A DNA stretch of 64,000 bases from Embiotoca jacksoni (taxonomy: Eukaryota; Chordata; Actinopteri; Embiotocidae), in NCBI GenBank assembly GCA_022577435.1, contig JAKOON010000010.1, forward strand, positions 18,394,024-18,458,023. The letters are read 5' to 3'. Within the stretch, counting starts at the first letter, position 1. Every line of letters starts with the position of its first letter. A program made the translations under genes and the position numbers. This document shows, one piece after another, positions 23,298 through 36,217 of the stretch. The notes beneath the pieces are model-generated. The model worked only from the letters and a program-made list of their open reading frames with translations. It made no database searches and was not told where the DNA came from.

Positions 23298-24479
23298 TCT
23301 TTCTTAAATATTCATATGTGTATCACAATTCACAGACTCACAGTCTATGTTTATTTCCACTGTATTAATAGCCGTTTTATTTGCATTCTGTTGTTCTGTT
23401 GTAAATGTCCCGGTAGTGAACCTATTCACCCACAGTCTTGAATATGAATAACTTTAAGCACAAATCTGGATGCTGAGAAAGTGAACCTTGAAGTGAAAAT
23501 ATGTCAGATCCAATTCAATTAGTTACAGGCAAGACTGTATTGACATTGCCGGCAAATATATCAATCTTTCATTAACTCTAATTGCATAAATTAAGATGGT
23601 TCATCATCATTAAAATGCTTTCCAAGGCATGAATAAAATTACATAACAATGGAATTTTTCATCCTTGCAACATGCAGCAGCCAAACCTCTCAGAATAACA
23701 GTTAATATCATGATGCCAAGTTTAGTCAACTTTAGTTTCAAATACCATTTAAAACAATATCGTGATGGCCTAGCACTGTTCAATTTTGATACTAAAAAAT
23801 AAAACCAAAAAGACAGTATAACAGTAAAATGATTATGTGTATTAGCACACATACCCAGACACTCTTGCATTATTTTCATTGAGACTGAACCCGAGCCCTA
23901 CTATATACTGCTTGACTAACCCGAACCTTAAACCCAGTCTTGATATTAAAAATAATGAATTATGGTGACTTGCAATTTGTCCCCAAAAGGGAGGCAGGTC
24001 TCCACAATGTGAGTGTTAACAGATTTATATCGCCTTCATTATAACAAATTAAGCTTTTGATTAGATGCAAAAATCCAGAGAGAGGATGAGTTAACGGGCT
24101 TTTCAGTGTTTCATTGAGCATTATGGCCTCCAGTCTGCTTAATCTCAGAAGTGTTCATTTAATTGTTTGTCACTTCTGAGTGGATTGCAGCATCATTTGT
24201 CAAGGTTCTCAATATCATGTCCCTACCACAGTTTTATGTTGAGAGAGGGGGAAAAAAAAGGACATTTGAGCCAGGATAGTTACCAGTATATGCAGGCCTG
24301 TGCAGAGATGTAAGTATTGTTAGTAAACATTTTTTTTATTTTTATTTTATTTTTATAAATAAGATAAAATAAGATAGCTCTACTTTTACTTTTCACGCTA
24401 TTACTTGTGACACACGATCCGGACTAACCCTAACCCTATATAACCTGTTTTTTTTATTTTAGGGTGAAAGTTCCCTTTA

Positions 24480-24685
24480 ACAGCGGAACTGCTCCCCTTT
24501 TCTGCGCATGCGGGTTGCGCAGGTCTCCTCGTGATGACAGCAAATGACAGCACCGTTCGCTCCTGCCAGAAAGCCAGTTTGTGAGGACGCTAACCGCCAA
24601 CAAACAATCCCTCGGACTCGAGAAACCTGATGATCAGCTGCATTCAGAGAAGTCGCTAACATCCGGGACGGGCTAATTACGATCG
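24480..24685 (+). other. gapvd1: gapvd1 non-coding first exon (5' end uncertain)
   Basis: A CpG-rich block ends in a consensus donor (CGATCG/gtaagtag, gt at 24686), the only strong candidate leader before the ATG exon at 30489. Three short uORFs lie in it: 24508-24534, 24534-24584 (overlapping the previous stop by one base) and 24630-24659. No in-frame start for the main protein occurs here. The transcription start is unknown and could be up- or downstream of the uORFs. Placing this exon with gapvd1 rests on proximity and splice signals, not on protein evidence. Confidence 0.55.
24503..24512 (+). promoter_or_regulatory. NRF1-type motif in gapvd1 CpG promoter
   Basis: TGCGCATGCG fits the palindromic NRF1 consensus (YGCGCAYGCGCR) except at the right end. 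Such sites are common in CpG-island promoters of housekeeping genes. Confidence 0.4.
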
Positions 24686-25095
24686 GTAAGTAGCGGGATT
24701 GGCGTCAGCTCGTACCGTTGATCGCATTTTGGTCACCCGAGGAGCTTGCAGCCGAAGGCTAAGCTAACCTCGCTAACGAGCTAGCCCGTCGTTAGCGTAC
24801 CCTGCTTTGACCAGCGAGACGTTAGCCGAGTTTAACTCGGTTAACGTTAGCAGGCTACGTTAGCCAAGGGTCACCAGATTTGCTCTCTGTTGGTCCTCCT
24901 TATCAAATCGGTGCAAGTTTTTTTTTTTTTTTTTCTTCTTCCCCTCAAACCTGTATCCGTGTAACAGCCGCTTGTCTTGTGTCAGGTTTGTTTCGTCGCG
25001 TTTAAATAACCAAACGTTTAGTTATACGGGCTATTTGTTATGATTCTCGGGGAGAGGAAAGGAGGAGGAGGGGGAGGGGGGGTGTAGGTAGTTAG
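24588..25095. repeat. Cluster of GTTAGC/GCTAAC motifs around gapvd1 exon 1
   Basis: About nine copies of GCTAAC or its complement GTTAGC occur within 500 bases (for example near 24588, 24654, 24763, 24772, 24791, 24821, 24845, 24859 and 25090). This is far above chance expectation for a hexamer. No larger repeat unit is visible. Confidence 0.6.
25049..25083 (+). other. G-rich tract with quadruplex potential
   Basis: Successive G runs (gggg, ggaggagg, ggggg, ggggggg) lie on the coding strand 360 bases into gapvd1 intron 1. The spacing allows a G-quadruplex in DNA or nascent RNA. Confidence 0.45.
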
Positions 25096-27889
25096 CCTAG
25101 CCTGCAGTAACAACAACAACAACAACTAAACATTAACTTCCAACACAACCGATTTGTTGTCTGCCTGGCTTCAACCGCGGATGTCTCGTACAACACCAAA
25201 AATCAAGGGCGTTTATCCGTTTGAGACTCGGCAGCAAATTGAAATGTTTGATTTGGCTTTTTAAAGCCTTTTTTTTTTTTTTTTTTCAGCAAATGAGCCT
25301 CCACCCATCCACGGAGCCGGTGAGAGGATCATGCAGTTGTAGCACCGGCGTTAATAATTGAAGTCTCTAAAAGTCAAAATGATAAATATTTGTAAAAATC
25401 AGAGGTCTTGCTGCTTATGTCCGTGAAATCGTTACATTGCAAACTTTTGTATTTTACCATTTGCTAAAAAATTCAAGCTTACGCGATGTGAAAGATAATG
25501 AATATGAAATGAGACACACATTCACTACTTAACTCTTCTGAAAGTAATTCGTTTTTTTTTTAGTTTTTTTTTTAGTTTACGTTTTGTAAATGATCCAAGT
25601 TGTCATTGGATCGCTTTGGACTTCTGATGAAGTGCAAATCAGGTCTGACTGACGCTCACATGACATAACTTTCTTCCTCTGTCGTGGTGACTACACGTTG
25701 CCTGGAAATAGGGTCAGTCTACTTTATGGTTTGCAAGAGGGATGACTTTTAAGTTCAAGTGTGACCGAGAGATCACACGCTTCTTGCTTTAAAACCTGAT
25801 TTGCCGTAATTCCCAGGCTCATGAATAACTTGACAGGATGCACTAAAGGTTTTCCAGTTAACCGACAGTTGATGCAGATTTCAACATTAATATTCTTCAT
25901 CCGTTGCTATACCAATATGGACCTCCTTTCCTGTAGTGATAGTGACAAGTCATTCCTTTCTTAGTCCTGATGTATAACTAAACTCCATCCTGTTTTTGTG
26001 AGTCTGCAGTTGCTGAAGGAGATGACTGCCATTTGGTGGAAGTTAAGAGGATATTAAAGTGCAGGGCTAGTGATGTGTGTGTGTGTGTATTAAAATGTGT
26101 GACAGCTGCTGCATAAGGTTAGGATTTTATTTTGGGTTAAATGTTTTTGCCTTCATGTTTAACACCGCAGATCCAGAGTTTTCATAATTTCCTTGAAGCC
26201 ATTTTGCACAGTTGTGTAGACTGAATATTTTGGGCAACAAACCATGCTTCATCTTCATGTGGCTGTCAGAGGGCCTGAAAGCTCAGTTGATCTGTTCAAG
26301 GTATAACCTGGCTGAGGCCAAAACTAAATTCAGCGCTCTATGCAAACGTTTTTACATGAGGACAAAAAAAAAAAAAAATGTAGGACCAAAGGGACAAATG
26401 TTCAAGTTCAACACAGTTTATAATTACATTACCTATTTATATTGTGGGTCTTTGTGTCTGCTTGTACATCTATTTTTGCGAGGTCCAATTTGAGTTTTAG
26501 ACCACTGAAGTGAGGATGTTTTGGTCCTTGCTTTCTCAAACTCCATCAAAGGGCTGTTTGAGGGTTAAGACTTGGTTTTAGGATTCAGGCTGGACTCATG
26601 TTAGGGTAAGTGTTGCGGTTCGTTGTGATGGTTAAGGGGAAAGGGAATGCATTATGTCAATGAATGTCTTCTCAAAGATACCCATACAAATGTGCGTTTG
26701 CTCCTACGCCTTGTATGCAATTGTTCTGTGAAAACCAATGGAGGACTATGTAAGTGGAAGACCCTAGTATGTACTCGATACTAAACCTTGGCCTCAAAGT
26801 ATGGACAAAGCTTTTTAAAGTACAGAAAAAGATTTTTGGAGGGTTTGGCACATTGGCACAACTTTTCAAAGTGCCTCTCCTGGTATTGACAAATCCCCCA
26901 AAACCTGCTTCAAAACAACATATTTAGATGTTTTTTTTCCCGAGAAACTTGAGTGACCACTGTGTGACTAGATCTCACTACTCTGCTGTATATTCAAACA
27001 GGCTACATCAGGGAAATAAACATGTAAATATGTATAGAAATGTAAAGAGAGTCAAAGCAACAAGCTAGGGATGTGCTGTGTTTTAAGTGGTGCGAAAAAC
27101 AATTCAGTCAGTACTCTAAAAGAATTGAGGGTACTGGCCAAAATGGTGGGAAAGTTCATTTTGAAACCTTACACATGTACATAGCATACATTACTTGCTT
27201 TCTGAACAGTGTACGAAATTATCTGAAAGGGAAGTGGAAAGAGGATGTTTGCTCCAAACCACAAATACCTTTTGTAGAAAGTGATACTCTTTTAGATATT
27301 TATAAAAAGCCTTTGCTCCACTGGTTGTGTGTAGGAGATCATGTAGTGGGAGGACTGGGCTCTGTTCCAAACACATTTACTCTGACGCGGTGATATTTAC
27401 TTACATTATTTATAAAGTAGTGTTGTAGTGCATTTCTAAAACCTTTCTAAACGTTTTCATTCGATAACCGGTGTGGCTGTGACATGCTTTGGCGTTTGAT
27501 CTCCTGTCTCAGTGTTTGCCCTGCCCCTTGTCTCCTAAACCACCTTGTTGTTAAAACTATGCTGCTTACACAGATGCTACGGTTGAACAATTGGCCTTGT
27601 AGTGACTCATGTTAATGGTATTGAGAGGCTTTCTTGCCACAGCTACGACCATTGTCACACACAGCTCAGAGAGTTGCAGAAGATGCCTTCCCTCACAGTC
27701 TGTCGATTGGTTTCTCTTCTGCTTTAGAGTTCCTCAGAACTCTCCATGACTGACTCACCAGGTAGCTCTTTACTATGGATCGTATTGGAGCTGATGAGCA
27801 CATGGCACAAGGCAGTAAACCTCTCTTCGAGCCCCTTAATAGCCTTGCTGCTTTTTCCACTTCTGTCCAATTATGTGAAGAAAGTGTTT

Positions 27890-27922
27890 GTTATTATTAT
27901 TATTATTATTATTATTTATTAT
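27890..27922. repeat. (TTA)n microsatellite
   Basis: About eleven TTA/TAT units within gapvd1 intron 1, with one interruption. Confidence 0.92.
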
Positions 27923-30522
27923 TCAAGAACATGAGTCTGTACGTGAAAGTGCGCTGTCAGTCAGTGTTTACATTCAGATGTAAAATGAAAACAAACGATA
28001 CCAAAGAAAACTTTTTTTTTTCTTTTCTTTTTTTTAATCAATATATCCAGATCTATTCATCTAGAGAAATGTCCTCTAGATTAGTTGACAATACCTTAAA
28101 GATTCCACCAAGTTGCTAATTGTTGATTAATCATTTCTGTAATTCTTGAAGCCTTTCGAACATTTCTTTTTGGTGGTTTTCTTAGCCTTCATGGCAGTAA
28201 ACAAATATTTTGGCTCGTATCAAAAAGTAGTTTGAAGACTTCATCTTGGCTTCAGGGAAATTGTGATTAATTTTTGAACTAATTTCTGACTTTTACAGAT
28301 ATTTATTTGATTAATTTAGAAAGTATTGATTTGAATCAATGATGATTTTGAATTGATGATCATTAGCTGCAATCGTAGTTAAAATACAACCTTACTTTAA
28401 AACAGTATTAATAGTTGCTTATTTAGCATTTTGCTCATATAGTACACAATACTTTCAATATAATGTTGAAAAATGATGCTTAGAATTAACAGTATTTTTC
28501 AGCAACTTCTCCAATAGAGACATTACAAATGCTTGACAATTTAGTATACTGTCACATGTACTTATGCACTAGACTCCACTTATAAGCGCCCACAGGAGGA
28601 GTTACAGTTGTTGACAAATACATGAATAAAAACGTTAAATGTTAAATTGCTTGTGAAGCTGTCTGATATTGTTTGGTTGACTGATTGGAGCATCACGCCA
28701 TCACCATTCTCGCATCTCACACAAGGAGCAGCTCAACCTTATGAACATTTTGAGACAAACTATAAACATAAATTTTTCTGTCCAAACATACTGATAAATA
28801 ACACTGAATATGTCTTTGTATTAGAGTCGTATTTGATTAAAATGAGTCTTAATAGGAGATGGGTAATCGCTGTTTATTCTTGGTTTGCCAAGCGAATTCT
28901 TTGTCGAGCCTATCATTATGTGTTTAAATCTGCATAACCAATTTGATTTGTCAGGCATATCAACTCTCATGTTGTGGTTGTCTGTTAGCTTGCGTGCAGT
29001 GATACTGCCTTGCAGTCATTCCCACTATTGAGCAGTTTTCTCCAGTCTAGTCTCATTCTCCTCCCAGGGCCCTAACTCCACAGTTAAATCTGTGTTTTCT
29101 ATGTTTGCAACCAGCCACAAAGGGGCTTTTGTGGAAAGGATTCACCAAGAAATCATTCAAATTTCATGCACTCTGCTTGGATTGTATGTTTTGGCTGTGT
29201 ATATCTGGAAAGGGAAGAGTGATTTGCATTTTTTGCTGTGTAGCGTCTCCTGAAGCTTATGAAAAAGCATGCCTTTGCTGTTGTCATTGGGCCAGCGTGT
29301 GAAGTACGCTGAATGCTAACGAAACCGTCCCTTACATGATGGGACTGTCATGCGTGAGCTGGTTTCCTGAAAAGGGAACCAGCTTTTCCTTTGAAGACAT
29401 TTTTTTCTCAATGCAGCTTAACTCTAATAATAAATGCAAATAATTATTGCAAAATACAAGATTAGGCAGAGCAAGGCACGTTTCTTTGCTGAAGGGTAAA
29501 TGCCAACCATTAGTTCTGAATGCTCCTTTCTGAGGTTCATCAGAGTACACAATGCTTGACAGTCCAACAGCATTGCTGTGTATACCAGACAGCTATAATA
29601 ACTGACTGAAAAGTGATGAGAAAAATGGCGTTTTTCCTCTTTGATTGACTGCCTTCTCAGCCAGCAAATAACTTTACAAGAATGTGACTAGTTTTATAAA
29701 CGTTAGAAATTAAGCAGTACTGAGCAGCCAGATGTTTCTCTGTTCACTGTTTAGAAGTGAGCTTGTCACTAAAATGGGAATAGTTGGTCGACCTTAAAGA
29801 TCAGGCCTTGTCAGGGTAGCCTTGCCCATTGCTGCTGACTTCAGGGCTAACCCCCCTTTATTTTTATCAGCAGGTGGTAAACTGGACACAGCGACATGGC
29901 TTGGGTCTTGAGGAGTTGCAGCATTTATTCACTGACAAATAGCCTAAGCTGTACACACACTGCTTTGCTACAGTCACACAGCTATACTGCTAACTTCATA
30001 TCCTCCAGTATCACCAGCTTCACCATCACACACATGTTCCTCTCATTGGAAAACACAGAACCAGAAAACCTTTGATGTTTTTATTTGATCGATGACAAAC
30101 AATTATTTGGTGATGAAAATTCTTAATTACACAATTACATATTTGTTGATCAGCAAATCAGTTAATTGACTAATCTTTTCAACTCCAAAGACAGGCTTTT
30201 AGTCTTGAAAACATAAGCTGAGGGAGCCTCAATGATAACAGGATTAACAAAGCATCTACAGAACCACTTAAGGCATTATGCAACAGGATGTCTGTAGGGC
30301 TATTCTTGACGGGTCAACTTTTAGGTGAAATTGGTGTAGTTCGCCTTTCACTCAGTGTACTTCAGAAACTTTTTCCCTTGCTAATGTGACATTTGTTAAC
30401 TGGTTATTTGAGTCTTTCTTTAGTGTCCGTATCACATATTTACCTCATTTATCTGTTTCCATTCCATCTTGTCCCTTTTGTGTTGCAGTCATTTTCCTCG
30501 CTGCCTGTGTGAGCTGGTGAAG

Positions 30523-33095
30523 ATGGTGAAGCCAGACATCCACACTCTGGCCCACCACCTGAAACAGGAGCGGCTGTATGTGGCGTCGGAGAAGCAGCTG
30601 ATCCAGAGGCTCAACAGCGACGTTCTGAAGACAGCTGAGAGGCTGTACCGGGCTGCCTGGATCGCCAAGCAGCAGAGGATCAACCTCGATCGTCTCATTC
30701 TCACCAGGTCAGACGTATTACCAGGATTCACCCTGGTCCTGAAAAGGAATAATTATATAGGAAGTACAGACTTGGAGTCGGGTCTCTAACTTTGTTTAAT
30801 CCATACTCAAGAAAGAAATGTAAAAAGGATTATTTATTTTAAGGGGAGTTATGACCGGTAATACATCCTGTTACAGGCCTTTGGTTTGTTTTTTATCCTG
30901 TGGTACTCAAGTCAGCAGCAAGACTGCAGAATCTTTGACATTTTAGTTAATTATGGAGCAAATGATCTCAAGAATATATTTGCTTGTGTAATGGTGGATA
31001 TATTTCTGTTGTCAAAAGTAGGTTGTATGACATGATGTTCTCTTTGAAAAAAATACTAAGATGTATTCTTTTAGTACAACTGCATTTGTGAAATTAAAGC
31101 ATCTGTTGTTTCAAGAGATTTTATATGATGCATATTTGTAATTAAACGACTCCATGCTCTTCTATAGTGCGGAGGCCTCTCCGGCTGAATGCTGCCAGCA
31201 TGCCAAAATGCTGGAGGATACGCAGTTTATTGACGGCTACAAGACTCTGGGTTTCCAGGAGACAATCTATGGCGAGTTCTTGGCCAGGTTGAGGGACAAT
31301 CCAAGACTGGTTGCGTCGTGCCTGGTGGCAGGAGAGAGGCTGAACCAGGAGCACACCCAGGGCGTCATCCACACAGTCTTCACCTCACTTTACGGCAACT
31401 GTATCATGCAGGAGGATGAGAGCTACCTGCTGCAGGTCAGGGATCCTAGCTGTCTCTACACATTGGAAAAAACAGTTTAATAGGTTCTCGGTAAAATGCA
31501 TCATGCTTCTTTCTTGCCAATTCTCAGGTGTTGCGATACCTGGTAGAGTTTGAGCTGAAGGAGAGTGACAACCCTCGCCGTCTACTCCGAAGGGGAACCT
31601 GTGCCTTCAGCATCCTTTTCAAGCTCTTCTCTGAGGGCCTGTACTCAGCCAAGCTCTTCCTCACGGCCACCCTTCATGAACCCATTATGCAGCTGCTGGT
31701 GGAAGATGAGGACCACCTGGAGACCGACCCGGCCAAAGTGACGGAGCGCCTCACTCCAGCCCAGCAGGAACGCTTTGGAGAGAAAGGCTCAGAGGGCTAC
31801 AAACAAAGGGTGCAGGCAGCTGTGGAGGCCAATGAAGCCAAGCTGGTAGCTCTGGTCAACAAGTTCATTGGTTACTTGAAGCAGAACACCTACTGCTTTC
31901 CTCACAGCCTGCGCTGGATTGTGTCTCAGATGTACAAGACTTTGTCATGCGTGGAGCGTCTCGAGGTGGGTGAGGTGCGCACCATGTGTACAGACCTACT
32001 GCTGACCTGCTTCATTTGCCCAGCTATAGTCAACCCAGAGCAGTATGGTATCATCTCAGACGCACCCATCAATGAAGTGGCCCGCTTCAATCTAATGCAG
32101 GCAAGTGGTGCAGTGCGTTTTCTCCTCTGTGCATATTTACAAGCAGAAGCCATTATACTGTAGACTAATGTTGCATATTTTATGTTATACAGGTTGGACA
32201 ACTTCTGCAGCAGTTGGCCATGACTGATGATGATGCAGATCCAAGGCGAAAAAGCAGTTTGTCTAAGTTTGATAAGGTATGTGATAATCAAAGTAACGCA
32301 TTTTCTTTTCTTTTTATTATTCAAGTTTAAGTTTCTCTAGTACTAAGTCACTTTTTGTGGGTCTTTGTTTGGTAGAGTTGTGTTGCTGCCTTTCTGGATG
32401 TGGTGATCGGAGGACGAGCTGTTGAGACCCCACCTATGTCCTCAATGAACCTTCTAGAGGGCCTCAGTAGGACTGCCGTCTATACTACGCATAATCAACT
32501 GCTTGCCCTGGTAAACAATTTTGCAGTTGATATGGAAATGTAACATTGATATACCATCATCTGAAAGTTATTGCTGCTACTCCATTACAGGGTAGACTTG
32601 ATGTGAAATTAAAGTATAAATACGATTTGATGTTTATGTAAAGACACAAGGCAGCTCAAGTGTCTTGGTTTACAGTAGTTGTGTGTTGAATTCCATTTGC
32701 ATTGCAACATACCTTTTGGCAGCACTCTCAAAGCAATGTGTAACTTTACATTCTAAACCAGTTTAGATTTACATAAAACAAGAGTTTGGCAAGTGCTAAC
32801 TCGTCAGAGAGGTCATAAACCCTTTTTCAGAAGAAGTCCTGACTTCCAAGGAATTATTTATCATGATGATCTTGGAAATAATACTTTCCAATTCCTGCAT
32901 AGGTGGACTTTGTTCGGAGTGTGACGGCAGGGGACCACCTTCGAGAGGAGGAACACATGGCCCTGGAGACCCTGCTGGCCAATGTGCCCCAGTCTCGAAC
33001 CGTGAAGAGCAACAGTCTGGAGCTCACCCCCTCCAACACCCCCCAGCTCTCCCCAGCCACCACTCCTGCCAACAAGAAGAACAGACTTCCCATAG
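30523..33095 (+). CDS. gapvd1: gapvd1 N-terminal RasGAP-like region exons
   Basis: Six exons encode residues 1 to about 479. The RasGAP-like fold runs roughly from residue 150 to 400. LRRGTCAFSILFKLFSEG (Arg172-Arg173) carries the arginines of the catalytic-loop region. CFICPAIVNPEQYGII corresponds to the FLR-type motif of RasGAP proteins. HSLRWIVSQMYKTLS and PINEVARFNLMQ are strongly conserved. After SCVAAFLDVVIGGRAVETPP comes a Thr/Pro/Ser stretch (TPSNTPQLSPATTPANKKN). The junction after FNLMQ uses a GC donor (32101). Confidence 0.94.
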
Positions 33096-36000
33096 GTAGC
33101 TTCCTCCACTGCCTCTAATCCTCTTCCTGCCGCTCTGGTTATTAGACTCAATATGATACAGCCTCTTATAATTTTCTGGTATGAGGATTGGAAAGAGATT
33201 TTGCTCCATAGAAATATCACAATTTGAAATAAGAACTAGTAAAATACAAGTGTAATATGCTGTCTAATGAGAAGCCAAATAAACAAGCAGAGTTGAGTGG
33301 TGATAGCAAGTGAAGGCCTGTGCTTTATAGGAAGCTAATGAGCTACTTCTCAGCTTGTTATAAAGATAATTAGTATGGCCTGGATTGAGGCTCAATTACA
33401 GAAATGACAACCAATTAAATTACCAAATATAAATGAACATATTTTAATTGGAATGGATGGAAAAGATGCATAGATTACCTTCATTAGCATTTTTGAGACA
33501 AATGATGCTGTAGCAACACTCCATTAATTAGAAATGAACCACTTGTGCTTTGCTTCTCTGAAATGTGACATTGATATACACAATCTTGGCTTGATACTTT
33601 AACTACTTTGAATTCTGAGATATACTCTGTATTCTTTCTCCAACTCCCTGCCTTGTCCTTCTCCTTTCCTCCTGTGCTGCCAATGAATGACCAGGACAAC
33701 ATTTAGCCGCTATAACATCCTGGGACCCCACAACCACCGCTCTGTCTGCTCACATTCCATTAGTAACCCCTTTTGGTGGGTAGCCTGTCAGGCATGTTAG
33801 AGCTGGAGAGAACTCAACCCTTGTATCTGTTGTTACGTTTTGGATAACACTCATCAAGCATTAGTCCACACTCCCAAGCTGCACAGTAGCTATGCTGCCT
33901 CACCACTGCTACCCAGCACTGCTGTTGTCCATGTGCTCTCACCATGCCTGCTTCGCCTTGCACAGCGCTTATGCTCATTATTAGAGCTAAGATGTATTTT
34001 CCACTCATTTTGTTTTTTCTAAGTTTTCCCCTTTTGCTTCCTCATTCAGCGGAATATGGCTATTCGTTACCAGGTAGAGTGGGGGGAAAAAAAAAAAAAA
34101 TCTATCTTCCACCTTTCCTCTGAGTTGTAGTTAAAATAAAGAAGAAACTACTGTAATTCCCTGCATACAAAGATGGCAATGGCATGGTTGTGTTGTTAAT
34201 AGTGACACTGAAATGAATTATATTGATAATGTTAAGGATTTTGAGGATTTATTTTTTACGTGATTATCCGTACGTATAAAGCACATTTTCCGATCTCCTA
34301 AAAACTCTCCCATTAGAATAACGTCATTATAGTCAGCATTCGTTCCTTGTTCTCTTCGAATTGCTACTTGACTACTGTTGATGCTTTGATGAGAGCATTG
34401 TTCATAGACAAGGGGAAACCGAGTCCAGGATGAGTGTAATGTGGCTCCATGTCTTGATTGAGCCTGTGTAATTTTCTTGAGATGGCTGGTGAAGAAAATA
34501 CCAGGTATATCATGCAAATCCAACCTCGAGGAACCTTCATGAGACCTGTAGGACCTCATTTCCAGTGAATGGAACTAAATAATATATCTATTACCACAAT
34601 AATAATGGGGTTGAAATATGTCAGAGTGGTCTCTGGTATTAATTTCATGTGCTGCTTAAGTGCTTCACTTTGTTGGGGTTTCCATTTTTATCCCTGCAAT
34701 GATGGAAGCAGATCTTGAGATGGTTAATATGCACTGAGCACCATGGTTGAGTGTAGGTAATGCTGAATGATAACAACAGCAAGCTCATTAATCTTGTTAA
34801 TATTTGTATGTACAGCACTTCTATATAAATTCTATATACTGGTCATCTTAACATAATATAATCATATTACAAAAACTATTAGTTCAGATAATATGGCAGG
34901 TAATGAAGTCTTTTGTTTTCTAGTGACATGATGTGCTATTTGCTTTTGTTTGTGTCTGTCTTGCAGCTCAACCAGTGAACTCCTGTACTCCGTTAATTCA
35001 GAATATAATTTTCAGATTTGAAAAATGTAGAAGAAAACTCACCCTTTGTTTTTGTAACGAACTGTAGGCTAATATCAACAAGTCGGATAAACTCACCTTA
35101 AATGTCATACCAGTGTGGCCACCTAGTCATGTAGGTTTTTAATAGTTTTTATTTTGTAAACGCATAAAGCAACTGTGACCTTCAGCTCATTTGGAATAGA
35201 AAAATGCAGTAATAAACGGTCCATACAGTCATTCTCATTAATTATGAATAGCATTTATTCGCAAACACATTGGTATGACATGCAGTATAAGAGTCTTAGT
35301 TGGCTCATCTTCAAAAATACTGTTTGGTTGTTGTTTGATCATAAAACTTATTTGTGACATGATACGTAACAATTGGAAAGTAACTCTGATTCCTTTCTCC
35401 TCCCGTCAACTCGCCAACCAACAGCTGCTCGTAGCCGTAGCCGTACCAACATAGCCCAGGAGGGGGAGGCAGAGGCCAGCTCCCAAGAGTCCCTCCAGGA
35501 GCTGTTGCCAGAGGAGGTGCTGGTGATTTCACTGGGAACTGGTCCTCAGAGTGTCCCTGGGATGATGTCAGAGAATGAGGTAATGTGACTTGAATTAATG
35601 TACTCATCTGCAGGAGAGGTGATGATGTGATAAATTCAGTGTTATATTTATTTCCTGTCACTGAAGGGGAGTAAGAGTTATGCATCTTACAGTTCTTTGT
35701 CCTTTCAATTGAAGAAAACCTTGTAGCTTATGTAAAACTAACCATCTGATCCCAATTGAACTGTCTCCTGCTGTCTTTGAATCAGGTATTTATTTTAGCA
35801 AGAACAGCTCATGTTAAGTTCACAGGCAAACATAAACATTACGTTTTGTATTCCTGTACTTTCTCTCTGGCTCTCCAGGTTTTGAACCTGCAGATGGCTG
35901 ATGGTGCCCAGGGGGATGGCCATGCTGATGACACCAAACAACATGGTAAACCAGACAAAACACTGCGCTTCTCTCTCTGCAGTGACAACTTGGAAGGCAT

Positions 36001-36152
36001 CTCAGAAGGTCAGTCTTCAATCCAATGACATATAAAGCTAAAATGTAGTGAAATAAAAATTTTTTTTTTTGCAATTTAGTTTTACACCATAGTATACATT
36101 TTTAAGGTCATAACTGGTCTTTACTAAACAATCCTGACTGAACTACTGACTG

Positions 36153-36217
<65 letters not shown>

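Larger units (their letters stand above)
22621..24480. other. Intergenic region between ajm1 and gapvd1
   Basis: No gene is visible. It contains a fish retrotransposon tail (22833-22895), a TTTG microsatellite (about 23276-23297) and a CTCF-like motif near 23235. The last 100 bases lead into the CpG-rich gapvd1 first exon. Confidence 0.6.
24686..30488 (+). other. gapvd1: gapvd1 intron 1 (inferred)
   Basis: A 5.8 kb intron from a gtaagt donor to a tgttgcag acceptor. It holds poly(T) runs near 24918 and 25270, an (AAC)n run near 25111, a TTA microsatellite at 27890-27922 and a hairpin at 29357-29384. No coding exon is visible. Confidence 0.5.

Noticed and set aside
24426..24440. Telomere-like CCCTAA units
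   Set aside because: Only two units (ctaaccctaaccc) occur, which is within chance for AT-rich intergenic DNA.
34967..35070. Exon-like stretch after a good cttgcag acceptor in gapvd1
   Set aside because: No usable donor follows in frame, and the reading frame meets a stop. Its product resembles nothing in GAPVD1.
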